Positions 10,945 to 22,288 of a stretch of DNA of 64,000 bases are shown one piece after another (the first letter of the stretch is position 1; every line of letters starts with the position of its first letter). The DNA is from Jaapia argillacea MUCL 33604 (Eukaryota > Basidiomycota > Agaricomycetes > Jaapiales > Jaapiaceae), in assembly GCA_000697665.1 (NCBI GenBank), contig KL197709.1:1177791-1241790 (forward strand), given 5' to 3'. The notes beneath the pieces are model-generated. The model did not search any database and was not told where the DNA came from. It was given only the letters and a program-made list of their open reading frames with translations. A program made the position numbers and the translations under genes.

Positions 10945-13900
10945 ATGGCGCCCCGACGCCGCCCACAATTCACACAAGAAAACATCGACCAACAACTCCA
11001 ACAAATCCACCTCCTCGACCCGTCTTCCTCCTCCGAAAACCTCGAGCAACTAGGCCCCATCATCAAACAAATCCACCAAACTCGCCAACAAGATGCCTAC
11101 CTCCGTTCCCTCACATCCCTCATCCAGTCCAAAGACGCAGAAATCGAGAGAATATGTTCAGAGAACTACCAGGACTTCATCTCCTCCGTTTCTACTCTAT
11201 TCACCATCAAATCGTACACCAAGAATTTGAGAGAGAGGATTGGGGTTCTGGATAAAGGTGTCGAGGTTGTGGGTAGGGGTTTGGTGGAGAAGAAGAGGGC
11301 GTTGTTGGGGAGTAAGAAGACGGCTGCGAATTTGGACGAGGCGATTGATAATTTACAGGCTTGTTTGAGGGTTTTGGATGTGGTTAATAGGGTGGGTGAG
11401 ATGGTCAAGGAGGGCAAGTATTGGAGTGCTTTGAGGGTACGTTGATCAACTCTCCCACCATGCCATTCAGCAGTCTGACGACCCTCTCTAGTCGTTGGAG
11501 GATATCCAAAGCATGCCCCCAACGTCCTTATCCCAAACCCCGTTCTTCCAACACCTGCTCTCCTCTCTACCGTCCCTCCGTGGCCAGATCAAAGACGCTG
11601 TAACAGCGTCAGTTAAACAATGGCTACTCGACATCCGGAACGTCAGTGGTCAAGTCGGTCACTTAGCTCTGGAAGCGATGGAAGTGAGGATGAGAAAGTG
11701 GAAGCACAGGAGAGACAAGGACCCGATGTTGAGTATGAGTAGGGTGGGGAGTGCGGTGGAATTAGTAACGAACGAGAAGAATGAATGTAAGTGGTGTCCT
11801 TCTTATAGTTGGTTTCAAAGGGTTGGACTGAACTATGTTTTGGCAGTCGATGTATTGCATAATGATACTGTCAACGTTGACTTCAAGCCTCTATATCAAT
11901 GCATACACATCTACACGGCGCTGGACTCTATCGACGATTTACGAAAGTCTTACCAAGCTGACCGTAGGGTGCGTGTCTCTCGACCCCAGACTCGATCCTT
12001 CCCAGCATCTTTACTGTTCCATCCGGCACTGCCTGAGACGACCGTCATCTAATCCTCCCTCGCCAATAGGCTCAATCAGATCTCATCCTCCCAACACCCC
12101 TCTACATCCCCTCACTCCAAGCACATATCAACGAAATAACCGGGTTCTTCATCATCGAGACGCACGTACTCAAGACAACAGGTCCGTCAATTTGATCCCT
12201 CCCTTCCTTTCCCCGCTCCCGAGAGAATCAGTTCTGACCTCACCATCAGCTCCCTTCCGTTCTCCGAGAGACGTAGAAGACCTCTGGGAAGGCCTGGTTT
12301 CCCGACTTCGGGAAGGTATCGAATATGCTTTGAGGAACGAGGGTGATCCAGAGGTATTTGTTAAGGTTAAGGAGATGTTGGGTGGGTTTGTTGGTACCCT
12401 CGAGGTCGGTCTACCGTGTTCTGTGTTTGTGGTCGGGGACGAACTGGATGCTGACCTTCGTCGTCCTGGCAGTCATACGAATATTCGATTAACGACCTCC
12501 AATCTTTCATACTCGTCCTGTTTGAGAAGTATGCTTCGTTGCTGGAGAAACAGTTTAGCAAACGATTCGAAGAGGTGAGTTTGTCCCCACCACCCCGCGC
12601 CGGCCCCTGCATTGAGATGACCACACTAATCCACGATACGGTAGATCATTCTTCAGGACGACAACGTACCCATGTACGTTGAAAAGCCAACAGAAATGAA
12701 TGCCGTACTCGAAGTAGCCTGGGTTGGTAGAGCGGAACAGGAGGAGTTGGTCATGTACGTTTTCCCACTTCTCTTTTGAGCGAGATATTGATCACACATA
12801 TAGGCAACAGTTACCGGCGTCGTTACCGTGGTCGCAGAGCTTTTATTTGTGTAGTCAGGATGTAAGCTGCCAATCGCCCCGAGCCAGGAACTCATGATGG
12901 GTATGCTGAATGCTTTCCTTCAGATCCGGAATTTCATCCGAAGGTTCTACCAATTTGTGGAAGGAGTCCCTCAGCATCATCGTAACGTCGACGATCTACT
13001 GAGCAAGGTTTGCCTTTCTTCCTTACTCCCTAGTATCCTCTTCCAGATCCATTATTCACGCGATACCTCCAGTCTCTAGATAACCTCCTCAGCAACCACA
13101 TAAGTTCTAGCATCTCCCAACGCCTAGCTAGCACCTCGACACTATCGCAAATAGCTCAAATCGTGACCAATCTGGAGTACTTCCAGGTTGCATGTGGAGA
13201 GTTGGAACGGGGATGTACAAGTCTTCGGTACGTCTAGTTTATCGACCACCCCCCCTTCATATCCTGACGTTGGTGGGATTCATCTTAGCTCAACCCAACG
13301 CGGAGCCTCCATAACCCTCACATCAACCGCTTCCTTCTCCTCCACCCTCGCCCGCGCCCTAGCCCGTATAACATCCCTCATCACTTCCAAACTCGACGAC
13401 TTCTTCGGGTTATCCGAATACGAATGGACACCCTCTTCCACCAACACCAACTCGAAACTCTCCTTCATGAGTAGTATGAGTGCCAAGAGTAAGAGGGAGA
13501 GTGGGCCGAGTATGTATTTGTATGAATTGATCAATTGGTTGACTACGGTCGTGGATTCGTTGGTTGTTAAGGAGATGTACAAGGATGAGGCTTATAAAGG
13601 TGCTGTCAATTATATTGCGGATTGTTTTATGGTGCGTTGGTTCCATTTTGTCTTGGGATGGTTTGGAGGTTAATGAGATGACGGTATTGTAGGATTTCTT
13701 GACGGGGAGGAACGTCCCTGCTATCAACGAAGCTGGTATATCGAATTTATTGGTGGATATCGACTTTTTGGAAGAGGAGCTGAAGAGTGTCGGGCGAGGT
13801 CATTTATCCTCTGCCTTCTCTGAGATTCGAGCCGTACGTCCCTCTATCTCCCAAACCCAACACCTCATCACCATCGGGATCATCCATCCTCGTTCCCTTA

Positions 13901-14159
13901 CCCATCGAGCTGCTACTAATATTATCTACGTGATCAGATGACATCGATACCTCTCTCCGACACCGTCCCAGACTATATGATCACCAATCTCCGACAGACG
14001 ACCTACAGCAACGTCAAGCCTAAACGACTACAGGCGTTATTGGAAAAGCTGGCCAAGTATGGGGCGAGTTGTCGGGACAGTCCGTCAAGGGAGAGAGGTG
14101 AGAAGCGGAGGAAGGAGGCGGAGGCGGTCGGGAGGCTGTTCCCTGGAGAGAGTCGTTGA
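10945..14159 (+). CDS. SEC15: Exocyst complex component Sec15
   Basis: Sec15 is the exocyst subunit that binds the vesicle Rab GTPase Sec4 and pairs with Sec10 to tether secretory vesicles at the plasma membrane. The first exon (10945 to about 11437) gives the typical N-terminal coiled coil, with FISSVSTLFTIKSYTKNLRE and a following helical run. Later exons carry SVKQWLLDIRNVSGQVGHLA (near 11610), FKPLYQCIHIYTALDS, FILVLFEKYASLLEKQF, the conserved C-terminal helices ELINWLTTVVDSLVVKEMY (near 13527), and YSNVKPKRLQALLEKLAKYG near the end. There are about twelve exons. It starts 155 bp after the preceding gene, on the same strand. The product is close to the usual fungal length. Confidence 0.93.
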
Positions 14160-14531
14160 TGTCGTTGCATACCCACCTATATCGTGACCCTTGGACACTG
14201 TTACCATGTAACCACTCAGATAATTCACGGACGAGGAAACGTTTGTTCAAAACAAGCTTCTGATCTATAGCAAGCGAACAAGCATTTTATAGTAAACCAC
14301 CTCCAACAAGTAGGTGGCGCTTTGTACAAGGAAGATGTCAAGAGAAAATCCAGAATTATGGACGAGACAAAAGGCGAGAGAATAGACGGGTTTGCGCAGG
14401 AGACGAGAGGGATGAAAAGAGGAGGCGTGTGGCCGTGAATAGCTTTCAATTATCGTAAGGATCGTGATAGTAGGAAAGCGATTAAACAAGCCCAAGGAAC
14501 GGGATGAGGATCAAAACACATTAACCCGCAT
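14160..14531. other. Convergent 3' ends of SEC15 and ARF1, no gene seen
   Basis: This 372-base spacer lies between the stops of two convergent genes. Open frames are short with no recognisable content. It most likely holds the two 3' untranslated regions. Confidence 0.6.
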
Positions 14532-15409
<878 letters not shown>

Positions 15410-16003
15410 GGATTGAAACGAGTAGGATAGAGAATAAAGAAAAGGTGGAAGGAGAAAGGAGGTGCTGGAGAGAGGTTGGCGGTAGGTTGATGTGGTTCGG
15501 GCGTGTGAGGCAAACGCTGTGACGTTTCAATCTCCGCCAAAGTCTGTGGCTATCACAACTCTGGGCTTGGTCCGTTACCTCGACCTCCCCGTCGACCATC
15601 TTATATTCAACAGACCCAGTGGGGCTGTGCTTTACCAGGGCTCAGCGACGTGTAACTTTTTGATACTGTTTTGAGGCTCATACGTGGTCCGATGCAAACT
15701 CCGTCGACTGGCATGAGTCGATGGGTGACAACGAGCGCCACGTCGACGTGGCATTGATGATGTCGCTCCCGTTATCTCGCGCTAGTGACTAGTGACTCGT
15801 GTGCGATGTTGTCCATTCTCTCGACACTCAAACCTATCTTCCGTCTGAGCAAATGTACAACCTTACGACTAGTGGTCAGGTCAACATCTGGACTCTAACG
15901 AACAGTCTTCGACGTCAGGGATGGCTACAGAAAGCGTCAAAAAAAAAATCAGTGAAGTTGATGGAAAAAATTCCAGTCGGAAATTACTTAAGTGTATGAC
16001 CTT
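15410..16003. other. Upstream region of ARF1, left flank of the hAT element
   Basis: No gene seen. It should hold the ARF1 promoter and 5' leader. The last bases before the transposon are the left copy of its target-site duplication. A short A-rich run occurs near 15940-15970. Confidence 0.5.
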
Positions 16004-16011
16004 CACGTGAT
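16004..16011. repeat. Left target-site duplication, CACGTGAT
   Basis: The 8-base CACGTGAT lies directly before the left inverted repeat of the hAT element. It recurs exactly at 19077-19084 directly after the right one. Eight bases is the duplication size typical of the hAT superfamily. Confidence 0.9.
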
Positions 16012-16026
16012 CAGTGATGGCGACGA
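16012..16026 (+). repeat. hAT left terminal inverted repeat
   Basis: CAGTGATGGCGACGA. It pairs with the right end at 19062-19076 (CAGTGCTGGCGAGAG when read inward). The match covers the first 12 bases apart from position 6. Confidence 0.88.
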
Positions 16027-16183
16027 CCCAGTAATAACTGGTCAAAACCGTGATACTGACCCTTTCGTCCAATACTGACGAAAACAGTCAAAAGTAATAA
16101 CCCAATAATGTAGGGTCAGAATTGTCTATCAGAAAGATACATCAATATCGTGATTTTAAAGCTACGGAGGCCTTCCCTGTATC

Positions 16184-18550
16184 TCAAGCATCTCCCTGAA
16201 GGTCATCCCGCAGCTGCTGCTTATCACTTGACCAATAAAAGCCCAAATCCTGAGTGTTTGAGTACTCGAACATGTTCGCAAGTGTGAACGACTCTCGTTC
16301 GCGATACAAACGAGACTGAGGGACACCAGACAACCCGGGGGCCCGTTCTACTCCACCACCCTCGTCCTCCGAGTCATCGCCAGACGCTGAATCCATAAGG
16401 AATGTTGCAATCCCGCGGAAATTTATTGTGTCGGTCCCCGGGATTTCTTCGTCAGAATGGCGGCCAAGGTTTCGTTTCTTGCACTGGGGGAAGAGGCCGG
16501 CATCCTCGTACTTCCGTTTTAGGTCTTGACGGACCACGGATGTTTGATGGACTGTCTGAGGATCGAGTTGACTTCGCTGAGGAGTTTGAATGAGGCCGAA
16601 ATCGCTGAAATTTCGCTCAACGGGTGCAGCGTTCGGGACAATACTGAGGATACGAATGGCTAACTTGACAAGCCCGGCACGACCATTCGTGTCCTCGGGA
16701 GTAGTATCGAAGTCGCTCCAAATCGCAACGAGATCGAGTTCCGTCTTCTAGTGCGCAGATCAGCACTAGTACGCTGTTGGAGAAAAGGGACAGAGATGAA
16801 CTTACATTGCTTTCGTAACGTTCTCGGGTTCAGCCTAATTGCATATTCAATGTTGATAGTGGCCCCCGATCGTGGTAGTAATCTGTAAAGGCTTGGTGGA
16901 AGTCAATGTTGGGCCATTCGATGAAGAATCTTTCAAAAAGATGTTCGGCCATTGTTGCGAGGTTAATCACAGTCAGAGCCATGTTGCTCCGTTGAAAACA
17001 CCGAGCCCGTGTGTATGGATTGAAGAAAACAGCCATGATGTAAGGGTACTGATCTTGGCGCTGCCAACGCTTCTCCAGACTGCCGATTATGCAATCCCGG
17101 ACCTCTTCAATGGCATGGTCAATGAAGATGCGGTAGAGGTTCCCGAGTGTGAGTAAGACATGGTCGAGGCGGGTGTCATCTCCCTCCAAAACATGAGTGG
17201 AGACAGCTAGGGGTTCCAGGTCTAAACCAAGCCTTCCATATTGCGAACATCAGAAACAGGAGCAACAGGATACAAAAAAAACAACCCACTGGCTGAGGTC
17301 ACCCCAAAATGTGTAATCGGAAACAATGTCGATGATTTCGGTTGCTTTGGCCTTGAGATCGGCACGCTCGCCAGCAGCAACAACAAGCCGGGGTGTATGT
17401 TTGATCACGGAACTTTTCACGGCATTCGCAACCTCATCCAACCGGTCAAAAGCCAGGTAGTGTGTCGTCCATCGGGTTGGTGCAGGAAGCAAGAGTGCCA
17501 GGACCTTATTGGGAGGTATTGAGGCTTGTTCTGCATTGAGGATCGACAATGCCTTGCCGTGGCTATTGAACCACTTTATGACCTCCAACGCATCTGCACC
17601 CGTCTCGACAAACGCAATCTTCAGCTTGAGGTATTCGCCAACAATAAGATTGATCTTCGATCAGATCTAATCAGAATCCACCTCGCTGGATGTGCTCACA
17701 GCCAACTTCAGCGTACCTGATGCGCCCAACATGGCGGAACCACGAGATCGGGTCGTTTTGCCCCAAGTAAACGTCGAGCTTTCTTGCCGTCTGGTCCTTC
17801 GTCCGTGCACCAGGATATAATCTTGACACCATATTCCTTCTCAATGAAAGTGATGTCTGCTTCAATTATCTCGAGCATAGCATCGCCGGTCTTTTCCTCC
17901 GGGGAGATCTCGTGTGTCCGAATCAGATAAGCCTGGAATCATGTTGGTAAGTTGGGAGAATCCGGTTTGGACAGAATAGCAAGACTCACCCGACCCTCCA
18001 CGATCATCGAAGTCGTTGCAACATTGTCCTTCGCTATCGTCTTAAACCCATCATTCATCGCTGCACCAAGTTTACCCAGGGTTTTCGCCTTGTTCCTTTC
18101 TTCAACCTCATGTACAACACATGCCAACACCCGTCCTGATACGACTCTCCGATCAGGAACCAGGACTCCGGGACAATATTTCTTCAAGAAGTAGCGCATC
18201 TGGGGATGATTCACCGCATTCCACGGTATGTTACATACTGCAAAAGTCTGACACAAGTCCTTATTGAACTCCTCTTGTTGCTCGCCAGTCCAAACCTCCA
18301 CATTTCGACTTGGTCCCTCCAATGGCCACGTCTGAGCTGTCCTAAGAGGCTGTACCACACGACCAGGCAATTGGGTACTTGGGCTGTCAGTTCGGGAGGC
18401 TGCGGGGCCAGGAGGCTGAGGAGCCGAAGCCGGAAGGTTTTGGTTCTCTTTGTCCTGCGCAATCAAGTCGCGGATGTGGTCTTTCACAGTCTGATCAACA
18501 TGGCAGCACTTCTTGATGTGTACAATCATGCTGGACTTCTTCCCGGCCAT
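16184..18550 (-). CDS. hAT transposase (BED/DUF659-like with hAT dimerisation domain)
   Basis: Cut-and-paste transposase. The first exon (18550 to about 18000) begins MAGKKSSMIVHIKKC with a short Cys/His zinc-finger-like segment, a Pro-rich linker, and a DUF659-type block (AVCNIPWNAVNHPQMRYFLK, VSGRVL). Later exons give ISWCTDEGPDGKKARRLLG, CWAHQ, LLLPAPTRWTTHYLAFDRL, the insertion-domain helices, and the C-terminal dimerisation motif LAIRILSIVPNAAPVERNFS. Short GT-AG introns join these blocks in frame at about 17995-17940, 17735-17645 and 17285-17220. Near 16861-16865, at a run of five G on the coding strand, the frame runs into a stop, while the neighbouring frame continues sensibly (IEYAIRLNPRTLRKQ) to the next intron. 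So there is one probable single-base frameshift or an assembly error. The rest is open to the stop at 16184. Confidence 0.85.
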
Positions 18551-19061
18551 TGATGGGACTGAGCTACGAGCTACGAGACGAGTGAGTAATTTCTCGAGCC
18601 TATAAGTTGGTCCACTGTCAGCTACCTATTTCCTCTCGAGCAGGCTCTAATCGGACCTCCGAGATGATCCCTGCTAGAAGATTGATCTCATCCTCTCGAC
18701 CAAGGGACAACACTTCTTCCTGAAGGCATCGGTTGCACCACGATTCCTTGTGGGAATGGTCACTCTTGTAGAGATGGGTACCCTGCGTAAAGTAGTTCCA
18801 TATCCAACTCTTTGGCCGTCCAGACATTCCAGATTTTCGGTGAGAGAGGTTACTCGTAGATAGCAATGTAGCAAGATAAGTTTCCGAGTGGGAACAAGAG
18901 ACACGATCCCCGTTGCAACGTCTGCGTTTCCGGAAATTGCGCGTAAATCATTATTTCACGGTTACTACAAGACACGTGGTTACAAGGTAACTACTGGTCA
19001 ATCAATTTGACTGAACCATTTCGACCGTTGACTCGGTCACTGGTCAGACCTTATGACTTGA

Positions 19062-19076
19062 CTCTCGCCAGCACTG
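19062..19076 (-). repeat. hAT right terminal inverted repeat
   Basis: The complement of the left end at 16012-16026, followed at once by the second CACGTGAT. Confidence 0.88.
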
Positions 19077-19084
19077 CACGTGAT
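19077..19084. repeat. Right target-site duplication, CACGTGAT
   Basis: Exact copy of 16004-16011. Removing the element and one copy would restore a continuous ARF1/tRNA-synthetase intergenic region. Confidence 0.9.
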
Positions 19085-19208
19085 GACCTTGCTAGACCAC
19101 GTGACAATGTATCAGATCTAGAAATTGACTCGAAAGCCAATGCTCTATCTACGATCTTGTTCCAGTACTCTTGTGACTGCTTCAGTCTTGCTCTAAATCG
19201 AACTTATC

Positions 19209-22063
19209 ATGCCCCCCAAAGCCAAAGGCTCAAACTCAGACTCCCCAGAGACCGCTGTCCTCATCGAGCAGTTCAAATCTCTAGGTCTTGATCAGTCCAA
19301 GGCTGCAGAGGCAGCCAAGAGTCCAAAGGCTGCTGCTGTTCTCAAGGACCTAATCGAAAGGCACAACTTGACCTCCGGTAGCTTGGATGAGCGGAAAGCA
19401 ACACTAGTTGCTGCACTTGCCGTCCAGGGAGTCAAGCTATCCGATGAACAGAAGGACTATGTTTTGGGTGCCATCTTGGATGACAGACTGAAACGACAGG
19501 ATCAGGTCAATGGCGAGTAACAGTGAACTTGACTCCCCCCAGTTGTGGTGGTACTGATACTATAATTGCCAGCCGCTGCGAAGTACGTCGAGACACATCC
19601 ATTCCCCGTCGATGTGAAGGAGTTCGACGCAGAATGTGGAGTGGGTACGCTAAATCAGATTATTCTTGAAGCAGTCTCCCATGTAACGCTTGCTACAGGG
19701 TTCAGCATGACGCCTGAACAGCTCGCTGTCCGAATCAAAGAATATGTTTCCTCGAGCGCTATCGCCGGTTGGGCAAACCTTGGCGCTGCTATCGGTGGCA
19801 TCAAGAACATACCCGACCTCCGATGGGCCAACCCTCTCGATGTCAAAAATACCGTTGAACAAACCTTCCTTGAAAAGTTTGGTCCCAGAGAGACGGGAAA
19901 GCCGAAAGCCAAGGTAGGCCAATCTACGTTCAATGTATTAACAGAGGCTCATCGAGTCTTTTTTTCTCACCACAGGAACCCAAGAAAGTCGACTCTAGCA
20001 AACCTTCACCCTTACCCTCGGGAACATCTACCCCAATCCCCTCCACGTCCAAATCAGTCTTCGAATCCGGTTTCCTAGGAGCCCTCCACAAACCAGGCGA
20101 GAACCCCCAAATCCACCCCTCCCTCCGCGCTGCCCACCTCCTCGCAACATCCGGCAATGTCTACACCCGATTCCCTCCCGAGCCCAACGGTTTCCTCCAC
20201 ATCGGTCACTCCAAAGCCATTTTCGTAAACTTTGGTTATGCAGCTCATCACGGCGGGAAATGTTATTTGAGATACGATGACACGAATCCTGAGGCTGAGG
20301 AAGCCGTTTATTTTGAGAGTATTTTGGAGAGTGTTAGGTGGTTGGGATACGAGCCTTGGAAGATCACTTATTCGAGTGATTATTTCGATAAGTTGTATGA
20401 ACTTGGAGTTGAATTGACGAGGAGAGACAAGGCGTATGTGTGTCATTGTACAGGTGCGGATCTTCGTTCACTCCCCTCTCTTCGATTTCCCCATCGATGA
20501 TCGTGACATGTATTTCTTTCCAGGCGAGGAGATCAAAGCCAATCGGGGAGGCGACAAAGGCGAAGCTGGCCCTCGCAAAGCATGTGTACATCGCACCCGT
20601 CCAGTCTCTGAATCCCTTGCCGAACTAGAAAACATGAAAAACGGCAAATACAAACCAGGCGAAGCCATCTTGCGCATGAAACAGGATTTGGAAGATGGGA
20701 ACCCGCAGATGTGGGATTTGATTGCGTATAGGGTTTTGGAAGCGCCTCATCACCGGACTGGAGACAAGTGGAAGATTTACCCGACATATGACTTCACGCA
20801 TTGTTTGTGTGATAGTTTTGAGAACATCTCGTGAGTCGCAGGTTTTTCCTTGGAACCGGGGTGGAGGGTTAATGACATCTGTAATTGAACAGCCACTCAC
20901 TGTGTACAGTCGAGTTCATCGCTTCACGTCAGTCCTATGACTGGTTATGCGACGCTCTCGAAGTCTACAAGCCCCGTCAGTCCGAATACGGTCGACTCAA
21001 TGTCGAGGGCACCGTCATGTCCAAACGAAAGATCCTCCGTCTTGTCAAGGACGGTTACGTCAAATCATGGGACGATCCGCGTCTCTACACCCTCATCGCC
21101 CTTCGTCGTCGTGGCGTACCTCCGGGCGCAATTATCTCCTTTGTCAGTACTTTGGGCGTCTCGACAGCAGCATCAAACATCCAGACCGCTCGATTCGACC
21201 AAACCGTCAGGCAGTACCTTGAAGGGAGCGCACCACGACTTCTGATGGTCCTCCGACCTCTCAAAGTCACCATCGAGAACTTACCAGAAGACTATTTATT
21301 GATGGTCGAGAAACCACTTCATCCAAAGGTTCCTGAGCATGGGACATCCACGATTCCTTTCACGAGAACAATCTACATCGACGCAGACGATTTCCGACTT
21401 CAGGATTCTCCTGATTATTTCCGACTTGCCCCTGGAAAGACTGTTGGATTGTTCCAGGCACCTAATCCGATCACTTGTACTTCATACAAGACGGATCCTG
21501 CCACTGGCGAAGTCGTCGAGCTCATTTGTCGGGTGGAAGAAGGCGCGAAGAAACCCAAGGCGTTCATCCAGTGGGTGGCTGAACATGTGCCTTCTGGTAG
21601 TCCTGTGCGCGTCGACGAGACGCGAGTCTTCCACCGTCTCTTCAAAAGTGATAACCCGCTTGCCGCTCAACCTGACTATCTCGCCGATATCAATCCTAAC
21701 AGCTTGGAGATCATCAAAGGAGCCATGGTGGAGGTTGGGTTTTGGTCATTGGCGAAGAGGAGTATCGCCGAAGCCACGAAAGAGAGTAAGGCGCGTACAG
21801 AGAAGGCGAAGAGAGAGAACCCCGATGAGTGGAAATCAGCGAAGGAGCATGATGATACCCCGGCTCCCTCTACAGAGCAGCTGGTAGGGAAGGAGTGTAT
21901 TCGATTCCAGGGGTTGAGGGTGGCGTATTTTGCCGTGGACAAGGAGGCGAAGTTGGCGTGTTTGGACGAGAGCGCAGTCCGTGATCCTGGACGAAGAGAC
22001 GGTGACTATGTGGTGCTTAATCGCATCGTGAGCTTGAAGGAGGATGCTGGGAAAACGGCGTAG
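19209..22063 (+). CDS. GLN4: Glutaminyl-tRNA synthetase, cytosolic (GlnRS)
   Basis: Class I synthetase that charges tRNA-Gln. The N-terminal helical domain ([17 protein letters not shown] onward, about 200 residues) is the eukaryotic GlnRS appendage that helps bind tRNA. A short linker leads to the catalytic core with [16 protein letters not shown] (HIGH motif, near 20175), [12 protein letters not shown], and VMSKRK (KMSKS motif, near 21015). The C-terminal beta-barrels follow ([35 protein letters not shown]). There are about six exons. Intron 1 (19513-19572) appears to use a GC donor: only this junction gives [13 protein letters not shown], which matches other GlnRS proteins. A second intron inside the N-domain (about 19642-19698) gives [12 protein letters not shown]. 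The hAT element ends 132 bp before the ATG, so part of the promoter may be displaced. Confidence 0.96.
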
Positions 22064-22288
22064 AGTTTCCAGCGTATCCATTCATACTTTCAGTGCTTGT
22101 AATTAATACGACATCCTTAATGTGATGCTCAGAGATAGACTCAAGAGGTCGTTGATGCAAGCGTAGAAGTACTGGAGGGAAGCTGAGAATATCCAACATC
22201 CATACACACAAAACGGGATGAGACGATCTCCTGGACTAGCTGATACATTGCACAAGATCATCCTCTACGACAGATGGGAAGCTTCATC
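22064..22288. other. Convergent spacer after GLN4, no gene seen
   Basis: A 225-base gap between the stops of the GlnRS gene and the minus-strand unknown gene. It probably holds 3' untranslated regions. Confidence 0.6.

Larger units (their letters stand above)
16012..19076 (-). mobile_element. hAT-superfamily DNA transposon, 3,065 bp, TIRs and TSD intact
   Basis: The left end is CAGTGATGGCGACGA and the reverse complement of the right end is CAGTGCTGGCGAGAG: 11 of the first 12 bases match, and the CAGTG tip is typical of hAT elements. The flanking 8-bp duplication CACGTGAT is perfect, so the insertion is probably recent. One transposase gene fills most of the element on the minus strand. The motif TGGTCA, which may be a subterminal transposase site, occurs just inside the left end (near 16040) and twice near the right end (near 18997 and 19041). 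The element sits between ARF1 and the glutaminyl-tRNA synthetase gene, ending 132 bp before the ATG of the latter. Confidence 0.92.
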
